A stretch of DNA of 64,000 nt from Aliikangiella marina (GTDB lineage: Bacteria > Pseudomonadota > Gammaproteobacteria > Enterobacterales > Kangiellaceae), in NCBI RefSeq assembly GCF_007004765.1, contig NZ_VIKR01000007.1, positions 247,393-311,392 on the forward strand. Direction: 5' to 3'. Each line of letters begins with the position of its first letter. Within the stretch, counting starts at the first letter, position 1. Positions 46,685 through 55,915 of this stretch are shown in pieces. The position numbers and the translations under genes are program-made. The notes under the pieces were generated by a model that worked only from the letters and a program-made list of their open reading frames with translations, ran no database searches and was not told where the DNA came from.

Positions 46685-48640
46685 TCATATTGCTAACACC
46701 AATTTGCTGTCTTTCGCCCGAGAAACGCAAATACACATTTGAGCGTTTTGTTCCGATTTACTTAAGTAAAAATCACGGTGTTCGACGTCGCCCTTGATGA
46801 TATCGACCGCACACATACCACACTCACCCCTTTTACAATCGTAGGCAACATTAATTTTTTTCTTTATCAATACATCCAATATTGATTCCTGAGGTTTCAC
46901 GGTAATTACAGCGTTAGTTTTAGTTAGATTGACTTGAAAGGTTTTATTATCTTTGTTGTTTGTCCCGAAACTTTCAAAGTGAATTTTTTCGGGGTTCCAG
47001 TCAAGTATATTGCCAGTGTCGCGAATTGCGTTGATTAGCTTTGTCGGTCCGCATACATAAAGATGCGTATTTTCAGTCGCTGATTTCATTAACGCAACGA
47101 CATCTAACTTAGGTGAACTTGGTTCTTTCGAAAAATAGAAATAAGCGCGACCTTGAGCAATTTTTTTTACCTTTTCATAAAAAGCCATATCTTGTTGGGT
47201 TTTTGCTACATAGTGAACCTCAAATGGCCGATTGCGTGATTTCAATGTTTGAATCATTGATAAGATTGGCGTGATTCCAATTCCACCGGCTACCAGAAGG
47301 GTGCAGCCACTATGATTGCCAAGTGGAAATGCATTCTTTGGTGCTTTTGCCGACAATAAACTACCTGCAACTAACTGATTATGAATAAACTCAGAACCAC
47401 CCCGACTCCGACTTTGTTTTTGCACGGCGATTTTATAAAAGCGATTTTCGTCACTAGAAGATATAATTGAGTAGTGCCTTTCTATTTGCTTGCCAGAGGG
47501 CAAAGTTAGAACGATTGGTAAATGAGAGCCCGCTTCAATAGCAGGTAAAATGCCATGATCATTTGACACTAAGGTGAAGGTTTTAATCGCTTTTGTTTCC
47601 TCGACTACCTTACTAACTTGCAATGTTAAAGTTTCAGTATTGTTTGACTCAGCTTTATTGGAACGAGGATTGTGGGGAGAGTAATCAAAAAACTGCCAGC
47701 TTATTGAAGCCGGTATTGGCGTTTCTTGCCAACGTTCAATGTACAATTCCCAAAAACGTTGCGTACCGTCACTTTGATTGGTGAGATCTTCCTCGTCCCA
47801 AAGTATTTTGGCACTGCCACTCACTTGAATCAGTTTACTATTGTCGAAATCAATAAATACTAAGCCTGCATGCGGATACATTTCGATATTGCCTAGCGTA
47901 TTAAACATACTATTGCCGGGATAGTCAGGAATTCTCAACCGATTGCCTTTTACTTCGACAAAACCTGGAAATCCACCACGATGTGAAGCGTCTGCAGTGA
48001 AGGGTGAAGAAAAGTCAGTGGCACTAGCATTTGATTCCAAAAGTTGACAAGCACTGGCGACAAAAAATGAATCAGCATTAGCGATTAACTGAGCTTGGTC
48101 AGGTTTAAGTTGATTACCGCTTTCCACTTTTGGTAGCAACGATCGATTGTTGTCAGTATCGAGTGATAAATTTCTACGCTGAATATATTTAGGACAATTG
48201 GGGTAGGTTTGTTCAACCATTATCTGGTACCGATAATTGTCAATTTTCTCGATCTTTCCATTAATACGCAAACGTCTGCGTGTACTTAATTCGATAATTA
48301 GCAATCCGATAGTGGGGTTTATATCGATATTCCCCCAAAAAGAATCGTCAGTGTGACTAACAATTATTGAACTATCCAATTCAATGAGGCTGCGATTGAT
48401 CGCTTTAATAAAACCCGGCTTGCCAAAAAGCACCGATGCCCAAACATTTCCCGTTGGATCAATGTGGCTTACAACAATCATTGATTGTTGAGCGATAAAA
48501 GGAATCGCTCCGGGGATAATCTGGTTAGAGATTACGGTTCCATTGCGATTGCCGCTTTCAACTTCACCGGCCTTAGATTGTACGATCTTCTCACCTTTGT
48601 GAAAGGGTGAAGTATCAGCTGAGAGCGATAGACTATTCAT
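46685..48640 (-). CDS. Three-domain oxidoreductase: PNPOx-like, ferredoxin reductase, 2Fe-2S
   Basis: A 651-residue fusion. The N-terminal half has a duplicated pyridoxamine-phosphate-oxidase-like FMN fold (IPFIAQQSMIVVSHIDPTG, then GNIEMYPHAGLVFIDFD). Next comes a ferredoxin-NADP reductase module with ERHYSIISS and GGIGITPILSM. The C-terminal plant-type ferredoxin has C-x4-C-x2-C (CKRGECGMC) with the fourth Cys further on. GGAGG lies six bases before the ATG at 48640; the longer frame to 48706 is rejected. It should pass NAD(P)H electrons to the ferredoxin domain. It follows the DsrE gene and is divergent from a LysR regulator. Confidence 0.9.
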   Translation of the reverse strand: MNSLSLSADTSPFHKGEKIVQSKAGEVESGNRNGTVISNQIIPGAIPFIAQQSMIVVSHIDPTGNVWASVLFGKPGFIKAINRSLIELDSSIIVSHTDDSFWGNIDINPTIGLLIIELSTRRRLRINGKIEKIDNYRYQIMVEQTYPNCPKYIQRRNLSLDTDNNRSLLPKVESGNQLKPDQAQLIANADSFFVASACQLLESNASATDFSSPFTADASHRGGFPGFVEVKGNRLRIPDYPGNSMFNTLGNIEMYPHAGLVFIDFDNSKLIQVSGSAKILWDEEDLTNQSDGTQRFWELYIERWQETPIPASISWQFFDYSPHNPRSNKAESNNTETLTLQVSKVVEETKAIKTFTLVSNDHGILPAIEAGSHLPIVLTLPSGKQIERHYSIISSSDENRFYKIAVQKQSRSRGGSEFIHNQLVAGSLLSAKAPKNAFPLGNHSGCTLLVAGGIGITPILSMIQTLKSRNRPFEVHYVAKTQQDMAFYEKVKKIAQGRAYFYFSKEPSSPKLDVVALMKSATENTHLYVCGPTKLINAIRDTGNILDWNPEKIHFESFGTNNKDNKTFQVNLTKTNAVITVKPQESILDVLIKKKINVAYDCKRGECGMCAVDIIKGDVEHRDFYLSKSEQNAQMCICVSRAKDSKLVLAI

Positions 48641-48727
48641 CTTAAACCTCCGATTCAATTGGAAGATCAACGCCCGCCTCCTCAATGAGGTTAATGAGAC
48701 GAGCATTGGTCGTTTTAGGGGACTGAC

Positions 48728-49102
48728 TCAAAAGGTCAATACTGAGTAACCTTCACTAGCAAGTCGGTGAACACTTGGTAAGCCTCTGGTACCTGGAATC
48801 GCGTTTTCTGTGAGGTAATCAAATCCCGACTTCTCGACTGCTTCAGCGGCTCCAAATACATCAGCGCATCCGCAAGAAACGCCTGCGATCGAGTCTTTCA
48901 CGGCTTCAAATAATTCGTGAACTGGGTTTTCTGGTTTACTTAACTCGCCAATCCAGCGAGTGCCCGTACCATTGAACACGATTTGAACTTGAGCGCCCGC
49001 CTGTTTGTAGTCAAAGGCTGTGGCTAACGCATTAAATACGCGGCCTAGTGCTTCTTCTTGACCGTGATTGGGATCGGATAAAACTAAAATTGCTGCTTTC
49101 AT
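48728..49102 (-). CDS. DsrE/DsrF-like sulfur-relay family protein
   Basis: A 124-residue protein of the DsrE fold, with ILVLSDPNHGQEEALGRVFN at the start and GVSCGCADVFGAAEAVEKSG in the position where family Cys residues sit. DsrE-like proteins carry sulfur or bind small molecules; this one has two Cys close together (CGC). AGGAG precedes the ATG. The oxidoreductase gene follows on the same strand, so both are probably one unit controlled by the divergent LysR protein. Confidence 0.85.
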   Translation of the reverse strand: MKAAILVLSDPNHGQEEALGRVFNALATAFDYKQAGAQVQIVFNGTGTRWIGELSKPENPVHELFEAVKDSIAGVSCGCADVFGAAEAVEKSGFDYLTENAIPGTRGLPSVHRLASEGYSVLTF

Positions 49103-49198
49103 GACATTCTCCTTTCATCTTTAAATAAGTCTTTTGGGGTTAGTAAGAGCGACGATGTACCGTCTGAATGTCATTATCGAAGTTTTATATTGTTGAAT

Positions 49199-49226
49199 AA
49201 ATAGACTAAAATAAACAAGACTATTT
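49199..49226. promoter_or_regulatory. Possible LysR-type binding site
   Basis: AAATAG (49199-49204) and CTATTT (49221-49226) form an inverted repeat spaced by 16 bases in the divergent region between the DsrE and LysR genes. The arms are short and AT-rich. Confidence 0.3.
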
Positions 49227-49273
49227 CATATAATGGAGTAATAGGGTGGTATTGATTAATATTGGGATACCAT

Positions 49274-50179
49274 ATGAATAAACTAGTCGCAATGAATATG
49301 TTTGTTCGCATCGTAGAAACCGGCAGTTTAACCAAAGCAGCTGAGGCGCTTGGTACCTCCTTGCCTACTGTGGTCAGAACCTTAGCCAATCTTGAGGAGC
49401 ATTTAACCACCCGACTGTTAAACCGCACCACCCGTAAAATAACCTTGACCGTTGAGGGCCGTAATTACTACGAGCGCTGTAAAAAGATACTGCTAGACAT
49501 CGATGAAGCCGAATCTGCACTTTCTGAGCAACAGGTAAAACCAACAGGCAAACTTAAAATTACCGCATCGACGACTTTTGGGAACTTTATTCTTACGCCG
49601 TTGATTGCGCAATTTCTGAAAGAAAATCCTCAAATGGAAGTCGAAATGCTGTTGTTAGATCGTAATATCGATCTGATTGAAGAAGGTATTGATGTTGCTT
49701 TTAGAATTGGCGATTTAGTTGATTCTTCAATGGTGGCTATTAAAGTCGCGGAAACACGGCGAATTACTTGTGCTTCGCCGGAGTTGCTGGCAGCGTATCC
49801 GCCAGTAAACGAACCAGAAGCCTTGAGTGAACTGCCTTGCATTCGCTTTAGTGGATTTGGGCTGAGAAATCATTGGACTTTTTACCGCCAAGGTAGCGCT
49901 TTTAAAGTACCAGTCTCTGGCCCTTTGACCTGTAATCAATTAGCAACCACTAAGCGAATGGTGGCATCTGGGGTCGGAGTCGGTTGGTTCTTAGCCTATC
50001 AAGTCAATGATCTTATCCGAGATGGTTCTTTAAGTGTCATTCTTCAAGAGTTTGAACCTTCGCCCCGACCCATCAATATCGTATTCTCTCACGCCAAACT
50101 GATGTCAACACGAGTCAGAGTATTCGTCGACTGGATGAAACAGGCGCTGATTAAGCAACTCGATGAGGCCAGTAATTAA
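49274..50179 (+). CDS. LysR family transcriptional regulator
   Basis: A 301-residue regulator with N-terminal winged helix (MNMFVRIVETGSLTKAAEAL, SLPTVVRTLANLEEHLTTRL) and a C-terminal effector domain starting near 90. The sequence type is the CrgA/DhbR-like group that often controls flavin oxidoreductases. I take the ATG at 49274; a TTG at 49262 is less likely. Its probable target is the divergent DsrE-oxidoreductase pair. Confidence 0.92.
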   Translation: MNKLVAMNMFVRIVETGSLTKAAEALGTSLPTVVRTLANLEEHLTTRLLNRTTRKITLTVEGRNYYERCKKILLDIDEAESALSEQQVKPTGKLKITASTTFGNFILTPLIAQFLKENPQMEVEMLLLDRNIDLIEEGIDVAFRIGDLVDSSMVAIKVAETRRITCASPELLAAYPPVNEPEALSELPCIRFSGFGLRNHWTFYRQGSAFKVPVSGPLTCNQLATTKRMVASGVGVGWFLAYQVNDLIRDGSLSVILQEFEPSPRPINIVFSHAKLMSTRVRVFVDWMKQALIKQLDEASN

Positions 50180-50208
50180 GATCAGATCTGCCAATTAACG
50201 CCATTGAT

Positions 50209-50240
50209 GCTGTCAATAAATGACAGCGTTGTCATTTTAT
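50209..50240 (+). terminator. Terminator with two competing hairpins
   Basis: GCTGTCA/TGACAGC (50209-50227, 5-base loop) and AATGACA/TGTCATT (50219-50236, 4-base loop, then TTAT) share the TGACA segment and cannot both form. The second looks like a terminator for the LysR gene. Confidence 0.5.
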
Positions 50241-50288
50241 CTGTTAGTGGGTATAGTGAGGTCAAATAGTCTTATCTAGCGGCTCAAT

Positions 50289-51683
50289 ATGTTTATTGCA
50301 AAATTTAATTCGGCCATCAAGTATCTTTTGATTAGTCTTGCTACTTTATCGGTACACCAGGTACATGCCGGTTGGCAGTTGGAGTGGATTGATGATTTTG
50401 ATGGCAACGGCGTTAACTGGAGCAATTGGACGGCGCAAACCCAAGCAAATTACAACAATGAAGTTCAGTGTTATACCGACGATGATAGTTCGTCTGAGCG
50501 TAACTACGATGTTTCCGAAGGGACTTTGAAAATAATCGCGCGCAAAAAGACATTGAGTTGCTCCACCCTAGGTGGGCAGACTAAAACTTGGACTTCCGGT
50601 CGCCTGAACAGTAAAGATAAACAAGAGTTTTTGTATGGCCGAATTGAATCACGTTTACGATTCCTGAATTTAGAAGGTGGGACTTGGCCAGCATTTTGGA
50701 TGTTAGAAAATCGTATCGCAGAGCAGCCGATTGCCGGAGATAATGATTTCGTAAACTGGCCAAATCCAGGTGCTGGTGAGATTGATGTATGGGAATGGTT
50801 TGGTAACGGTCCCAATAGTTACATTACCAACTTTTTTAATACCAGTGGTTGCGGAAGCGAGGTGCGATACACTTATCCCAATGGACCTGTTGATGTAACC
50901 CAATGGCATACTTATGCAATCGAGTGGAATGAAGATGATATTAGTTTTTATGTCGATGATACTTTAGTCGTTTCGCATAATGTTAGTAGTTGCACTCAGT
51001 ACAAAGAGCCTATGTTTGTTTTGCTTAATGTTGCTATGGGAGGAAACTTAGGCGGCGCAATTGATCCTAACCTCACCCAAGCCGTGCTAGAAATCGATTA
51101 TGTTGCTCACTGCTCAACAACCAGCGCCAATGATAGGTTTTATTGTAATGACTCAGTCTCAACGACCAACGATGATGATGGCGATGGCGTAAACAATAAT
51201 GATGATCTTTGTCCTGATACGCCGCCGGGTCAAAGTGTTGATGTTAATGGTTGCTCCGTCTCACAAGAACTCAATGAAGCGCCAGAATTTTCATTTATAG
51301 TCACTCAACAAGGTGTTGAAGGCACGATTGTTGAAGACGAAGGCGGACCCGTCACAATAACCGTCGAAATCTTTGATGAAAATGCCTCAGACACTCACCA
51401 AGTCACATGGGATGTGAACCAATTAGTTAACCCTACAGTAAATGGTTCGAGTGTCGCATTTAATCCTACAAATATGGAAATTGGTAATTACACGATTACT
51501 GCTACTGTAACGGACAACGGTACACCAAACCTTTCGGTCACTAATTCTGTAACCATTAGAGTGGCGACACCACCACCGCCGCAATTAGGTACCGGCGGCG
51601 GTGGAGGATTGAGCTATTGGGTTTTATTACTGATATCGATTACTCTCTTGTTGATGCGTAACCGATTAACCAAGACACGCTGA
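50289..51683 (+). CDS. GH16 family beta-glucanase with GlyGly-CTERM-like tail
   Basis: A 464-residue secreted enzyme. A signal peptide (cleavage near VHA-GW) precedes a GH16 catalytic domain with the signature GEIDVWEW, catalytic Glu164 and Glu169 with Asp166 between. A thrombospondin-type-3-like calcium segment DDDGDGVNNNDDLCPDTP, a cadherin-like Ig domain and a C-terminal GGGGGLSYWVLLLISITLLL-basic tail follow. That tail fits the GlyGly-CTERM signal processed by rhombosortase after type II secretion. The substrate is probably laminarin or another beta-1,3-glucan. Confidence 0.9.
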   Translation: MFIAKFNSAIKYLLISLATLSVHQVHAGWQLEWIDDFDGNGVNWSNWTAQTQANYNNEVQCYTDDDSSSERNYDVSEGTLKIIARKKTLSCSTLGGQTKTWTSGRLNSKDKQEFLYGRIESRLRFLNLEGGTWPAFWMLENRIAEQPIAGDNDFVNWPNPGAGEIDVWEWFGNGPNSYITNFFNTSGCGSEVRYTYPNGPVDVTQWHTYAIEWNEDDISFYVDDTLVVSHNVSSCTQYKEPMFVLLNVAMGGNLGGAIDPNLTQAVLEIDYVAHCSTTSANDRFYCNDSVSTTNDDDGDGVNNNDDLCPDTPPGQSVDVNGCSVSQELNEAPEFSFIVTQQGVEGTIVEDEGGPVTITVEIFDENASDTHQVTWDVNQLVNPTVNGSSVAFNPTNMEIGNYTITATVTDNGTPNLSVTNSVTIRVATPPPPQLGTGGGGGLSYWVLLLISITLLLMRNRLTKTR

Positions 51684-51702
51684 AAATGTTTCATTGATGG
51701 TG

Positions 51703-52980
51703 TCAAAGTGATGGAGTAGAAGAAATAGTTGGCTTAGCAGAACTAACCGGAATAGAGTAACCCTCGATCTGTCCGGAGGTTAAGGTTACGCAAAGTTCTT
51801 GTTGTCTCAAGCGACAAATAGTATAAGTGTCTGGTGAAGCCGATAGATTTAACCAGTCGGCTAAGCTGATTTGTTGACTGGGTTTTCCATTAATACTGGT
51901 AATCAGATCGCCTTCTTGAAAATCTTGATGTGCTGTGACCATGTCTGGAAAAACGAATCTTACTATAAAATTTCCAGAGACGAGTTTTCGTAACTCTAAT
52001 CCCAGTAAGTTATATTTGGTTTTAAAAGGTTGATCGCTGTAGGGAATTAGGTACAGCTTTTCGCGATGATAATCAATCACACTCACAAATTGATTAAGCA
52101 ACGCACTCCCAATAACAGAAAAGTCATCTTCAAAATCACCACCAATTAAGTTGGTTTTAATATTGGTTAACTTTAATTCACCTAAACTGAGCGACGGAAG
52201 GGTTACTCTTTGGTGAACATCTCGTCCGCTTAGTCCAAAATCTGCAGCAGTTATAGGCTTACCTGGCAGGACTATACCTTCATTATCAATTAATGCACTG
52301 GCTACTTTTAAATAATGCCGACTACCAGTATCGATAATAATTTTATGACTGATTGTCTGACCATTACCAAAATCAATTTTACCCTCAATATCAATCTTAC
52401 TAAAAAAAGTATCAAATGGGATTTCGATTGCTTCATCAGAGGGCGTGTGAGGTGTTTGGCTAATCGCTATCCTATTTGCTTTTTTATCAAACAGCCAACT
52501 AAAGTGATGCATGATGTCATGACCAATGACACCATCATAGATCGCTTCTGATGGGTCTAAAAAATATTTGGTTGTTGAGGTCGGAAGAAATGCTAAATTC
52601 ACATTAGTGAAACCGATTCCCGAAAGAGACAATGTGTCCACTTGAGTTTGATAGGCGGGAGATTTTTCTTCCTCACCCCATCCGGCCATAGCTAGATCAT
52701 AGCCGCGAGTTAAGCCTAATGCGTTTATTTTAGGGGTATCCATAACGATGGTAACCGACGCTCCTGTATCGACTAAAAACTTAAACCCATCGACACCATT
52801 TAAAGTCACATCAATGTAGGGCTTTTCTCCGAGATAATGAGTTTCAATTCCCACTGTTTGTATTCCAGTTGGCCATAGAGGCTTTAGGTGATCGTTAGAG
52901 TTGCGGAGTTTAATACTGTTGATTATTCCGCAGCCTGTTGTGGTTAAAATAAAAGCTAAAATAACAGTGAACCGTAACAC
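51703..52980 (-). CDS. Retropepsin-like aspartyl protease with PDZ domain, lipoprotein
   Basis: A 425-residue protein with a lipoprotein signal (lipobox TTTGC). Two aspartyl motifs appear, VDTGASVTIVMD (about 70-81) and IIDTGSRHYL (about 222-231), so unlike single-domain retropepsins it has both halves of a pepsin-like site in one chain. A PDZ-like segment EGDLITSINGKPS lies near the C-terminus. The start is GTG with GGGGA six bases upstream. It is convergent with the GH16 gene. Substrates unknown. Confidence 0.87.
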   Translation of the reverse strand: MLRFTVILAFILTTTGCGIINSIKLRNSNDHLKPLWPTGIQTVGIETHYLGEKPYIDVTLNGVDGFKFLVDTGASVTIVMDTPKINALGLTRGYDLAMAGWGEEEKSPAYQTQVDTLSLSGIGFTNVNLAFLPTSTTKYFLDPSEAIYDGVIGHDIMHHFSWLFDKKANRIAISQTPHTPSDEAIEIPFDTFFSKIDIEGKIDFGNGQTISHKIIIDTGSRHYLKVASALIDNEGIVLPGKPITAADFGLSGRDVHQRVTLPSLSLGELKLTNIKTNLIGGDFEDDFSVIGSALLNQFVSVIDYHREKLYLIPYSDQPFKTKYNLLGLELRKLVSGNFIVRFVFPDMVTAHQDFQEGDLITSINGKPSQQISLADWLNLSASPDTYTICRLRQQELCVTLTSGQIEGYSIPVSSAKPTISSTPSL

Positions 52981-53176
52981 TAATTTTCCCCTTAAAAGTC
53001 GAATGTCAGAAGAACCGTTGGGTTTATAAGACGCTGGTGAAAGCAGAGCTCACCCAATTGTGATAAGGTTAAATTAAAGTAAGTAAAATTTAGGTGAAGT
53101 CACAGCGAATAAGCATGACTAAGACTTCAGCTGAGTCTGAAAAGTAATCGGGATAAAGTCAACTAGCAATACTCTT

Positions 53177-53437
53177 ATGAATGAACATCAACAGATGCAA
53201 GGTTTAAAAGACTATCTTACTCGACGTCTTGTGAATATTCATTTGGCTCGACAAGAGATAACAGATGAAGAATTAAAGGAAGCGTTCTGCAAACTTGTTT
53301 CGCAAATGGAAGCCAAAGACGAGCTATGGGAATGGGAGTGGTTTGATGAGCCAGACGGCCAAGGTGGATACTCGCTTGGGTGGTGCATACTAAGAGGAGA
53401 AGTAATCGTTGATAGTTATTGCCACTCTTTTTCATAG
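53177..53437 (+). CDS. Small acidic protein of unknown function
   Basis: An 86-residue protein, no signal peptide or membrane helix. It is rich in Glu and Trp (DELWEWEWFDEPDGQGGY) and ends CHSFS. I recognise no family. It lies alone between the aspartyl protease gene and a small membrane protein gene, on the same strand as the latter. Confidence 0.6.
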   Translation: MNEHQQMQGLKDYLTRRLVNIHLARQEITDEELKEAFCKLVSQMEAKDELWEWEWFDEPDGQGGYSLGWCILRGEVIVDSYCHSFS

Positions 53438-53482
53438 TCATCTAGTCGCTCATCAATACTATTCTATTGCGAGTTGATTCAC

Positions 53483-53890
53483 ATGAGTTTAATTATCAAG
53501 ATGATTAACGGGATTACTTTACTGCTTTTTCTGGCATTGTTGTTGTGGTTTGTTTTTAGTGCTGTGCGCTATCGATTGGTTAATGTTGATAGTCGATATG
53601 AAGTTGTCGGAGAAGTGCAATATAAAATGGTCGAAGTTACCTTAAACAATAGAAGTTTGTTTGAAGGAATTCTCGGGAATAAACCAATAAGACTGGTCGA
53701 CAAAGGGATGTTTTTCGTATCGGAGAAGGACAAGAAGAAGCTCTGGCCCGAAAGTCCTTTTGATATGGAACGGAAACAATATACGATCAAAGCAAGAATC
53801 ACTTTGCAAAAATTATTATTTGGCGGGGGCTCAGTGGCAAAAGTCGTCGAAGTGGAAAAAATTAATCAGCGACCGATAAGAAACAAATAA
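53483..53890 (+). CDS. Small single-pass membrane protein of unknown function
   Basis: A 135-residue protein with one N-terminal membrane helix (about 9-28) and a basic, beta-rich soluble part. I use the ATG at 53483; an in-frame TTG nine bases earlier is less likely. No motif is recognised. It is followed 38 bp later by the HD-domain gene. Confidence 0.62.
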   Translation: MSLIIKMINGITLLLFLALLLWFVFSAVRYRLVNVDSRYEVVGEVQYKMVEVTLNNRSLFEGILGNKPIRLVDKGMFFVSEKDKKKLWPESPFDMERKQYTIKARITLQKLLFGGGSVAKVVEVEKINQRPIRNK

Positions 53891-53928
53891 GACTTTATAA
53901 AAGTTTCGATACGCTAGGAATTAGAATA

Positions 53929-54489
53929 ATGGCAGAGATTGAAATCAAATTACAACGGCCCAATGTTGAAGTATTGTTTAAACCTTATCAAGCAGTCATA
54001 GGCAAGGATTTCCCAGGTTATCGAAATCATGTTTATCGAACCATTACTTATGCAATGCATTTTTTAAATGGCGATTTAAGCCAAGAGAAACTCGTTGAAA
54101 CTGCATTTGTTTATCATGATATAGGCCTTTGGACCGATCGTGAATTAGCTTATTTGGAGCCTTCAGAAGCGGTTGCTTTAGCAGACAATGAAAAATTTAA
54201 CTGGGGGTTAGATCCTGAAGCGTTGCGAGGCGCAATTCATTGGCATCACAAAATATTGTCTTACAAAGGGCCTCATGAAAAAGTCATTGAGGCGTGCAGA
54301 AAGGCCGATTGGGTTGATGCTTCTAAAGGTTTGATTCGAAAAGGACTTAGTAGGTCAATGATTAAGGAGGTTGAAGCGGCCTTTCCAAATTTAGGGTTTC
54401 ATGACACTTTACTGCGGCTTGCTAAAGATTATGGTGGATCAATGCTAGTTGGTGGAATAAAGGTCACTCGCGGAATTGTAAAGTGGTAA
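53929..54489 (+). CDS. HD domain phosphohydrolase-like protein
   Basis: A 186-residue cytosolic protein with the HD motif VYHDIGLWTDRE (His-Asp pair) and upstream His in YRNHVYRTITYAMHF, then HWHHKIL and a conserved Asp in CRKADWVDASKG. This is the metal site pattern of small HD hydrolases. Substrate unknown; relatives are annotated as phosphohydrolases. It is convergent with the peroxiredoxin gene. Confidence 0.88.
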   Translation: MAEIEIKLQRPNVEVLFKPYQAVIGKDFPGYRNHVYRTITYAMHFLNGDLSQEKLVETAFVYHDIGLWTDRELAYLEPSEAVALADNEKFNWGLDPEALRGAIHWHHKILSYKGPHEKVIEACRKADWVDASKGLIRKGLSRSMIKEVEAAFPNLGFHDTLLRLAKDYGGSMLVGGIKVTRGIVKW

Positions 54490-54548
54490 ACAATCCTTAA
54501 CTGGTAAGGTATCTTTTATTGGCTCAGCTTCCATTAAAAGTTTACAAG

Positions 54549-54579
54549 CAGGTTGGAATGATCAAGTCTCTCCAACCTG
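54549..54579 (-). terminator. Hairpin terminator between convergent HD and peroxiredoxin genes
   Basis: A perfect 9-bp stem CAGGTTGGA/TCCAACCTG with a 13-base loop. Read leftwards a T-rich stretch follows, so it fits the peroxiredoxin transcript. A second small stem AAAAGC/GCTTTT (54587-54605) overlaps the peroxiredoxin stop codon and would act rightwards. Confidence 0.6.
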
Positions 54580-54603
54580 GCAAGTAAAAAGCGCTAACGG
54601 CTT

Positions 54604-55140
54604 TTAATCCGCGTAAGTTCCCCGAATAGGGTAGTTGTTTTCCGGATTTCGGATCCAAGCAATGCCTGATACTAATGCCTCTAGCTCGGGACGTACAAAC
54701 GGGTTGTTAGAAATATCGACGACTTGAATATTCCCTTTTTCATTTACAACAAAAAGGCCAGGCTCGGCAAATTGATGGTCGGTTTCCTCAGGTGAACGAG
54801 GGTTTGAAATATATAAGCCTAAGGTTTTCATTTGTTCAATGGATAAGCCGTGGGTAATTGGGAAACTAATATTAAGCTTCGCGAGATGTTGCTCAAGTTG
54901 CTCTCTGCTATCACCCGAAACGGCAATCGTTTCTACTCCCAATGAAATGAGCTTGTCTTGATAGCCTTCGAGTTGATTTAAGTATTTCGTGCAGAGAGGA
55001 CAGTGCTTACCACGATAAACTACAACCAGCTTCCAATCGGCATCGGGCCCTGTATCTGAGAGCTTTAACTGCTCACCTGTCAGAGTAGTCGCTGTGATGT
55101 CGGGAAACTTGCTACCTGCATGGAGTTTTTGAGTGTACAT
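54604..55140 (-). CDS. AhpC/TSA-type peroxiredoxin-like protein
   Basis: A 178-residue thioredoxin-fold protein with the active-site region YRGKHCPLCTKYLNQLEG, where the Cys pair CPLC replaces the usual single peroxidatic Cys, and VSGDSREQLEQH after it. It is a redoxin of the peroxiredoxin-like family. It follows the quinone reductase gene by 15 bp and AAGGA lies before the ATG. Both genes are probably controlled by the divergent HxlR regulator in response to oxidants. Confidence 0.9.
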   Translation of the reverse strand: MYTQKLHAGSKFPDITATTLTGEQLKLSDTGPDADWKLVVVYRGKHCPLCTKYLNQLEGYQDKLISLGVETIAVSGDSREQLEQHLAKLNISFPITHGLSIEQMKTLGLYISNPRSPEETDHQFAEPGLFVVNEKGNIQVVDISNNPFVRPELEALVSGIAWIRNPENNYPIRGTYAD

Positions 55141-55155
55141 TATGAGATCCTTGAT

Positions 55156-55740
55156 TTAAAAGTGAGTATTTAAATGTTTTTCAAAACGGAGTAAGTCTGA
55201 TTCAATTTGAGGATTTTTCATCACATCGTAGCTGGCAAATGTTTCAAGCGGTTCCATACCAAAAAAACGAAAATTCATATGCATAGGAAAGAACAAATCG
55301 TCAACGCTTTTGCCTTTGAATAAATATTCTGCCTGATCATTAAAAGCTTCTTCGGGCGCATTAAAAGTTAACGATAACATGTATTTCTTACCAGTAAGAG
55401 TACCGCCGGAACCATAATTCTTTTTAGGCTGCGTGCTGTTGCGGCCATCGCCTTCACATAACTGACCGCCCATACCTGCAGTATAGACCTCATCCATATA
55501 CTTTTTGAAACTCCAGGGCACACCCATCCAGTTGACCGGAGTTTGTAAAATGATCGCATCTGCCCACTGATGATTGTCGAGCTCTAGTTCAACATCATAC
55601 GAGTCTGCTGTTTGTGTCGTTCTCACTTGATAGCCTTTGTTCTTTAAAAGTGATTCAGCTTTATTGGAAAAGGTTTGATTCAGCTTTCCCTCGGAAAACG
55701 GGTAGGGGTGATGGGCATTTATCACTAATATATTTTTCAT
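55156..55740 (-). CDS. NAD(P)H-dependent quinone oxidoreductase (MdaB-like flavodoxin fold)
   Basis: A 194-residue flavodoxin-fold FAD enzyme. [19 protein letters not shown] is the flavin-phosphate loop, followed by [20 protein letters not shown] and [11 protein letters not shown], typical of MdaB (modulator of drug activity B). It reduces quinones by two electrons and so avoids radical formation. AGGA precedes the ATG. It is the first gene of the pair divergent from HxlR. Confidence 0.92.
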   Translation of the reverse strand: MKNILVINAHHPYPFSEGKLNQTFSNKAESLLKNKGYQVRTTQTADSYDVELELDNHQWADAIILQTPVNWMGVPWSFKKYMDEVYTAGMGGQLCEGDGRNSTQPKKNYGSGGTLTGKKYMLSLTFNAPEEAFNDQAEYLFKGKSVDDLFFPMHMNFRFFGMEPLETFASYDVMKNPQIESDLLRFEKHLNTHF

Positions 55741-55885
55741 GGTTAATCCTGCTATTAAAATGATACCTAAATCGATTCGGGGTGATTTAGGTAGCGATAG
55801 TTCACTGAAAATTTGGTTTTCGTTTAAACCCTGTGATGTGGTATATTTTGGTAACCTAAATCAAAAAATCAATTAGTATACTTTT

Positions 55886-55900
55886 AGTAACCTGGTTACT
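55886..55900. promoter_or_regulatory. HxlR operator candidate
   Basis: AGTAACC T GGTTACT is a perfect 7-bp inverted repeat with a one-base centre. It lies 16 bp before the HxlR start, in the divergent region with mdaB. A half-match GGTAACC lies near 55850. Confidence 0.65.
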
Positions 55901-55915
55901 TTTGATGGTGAATCC

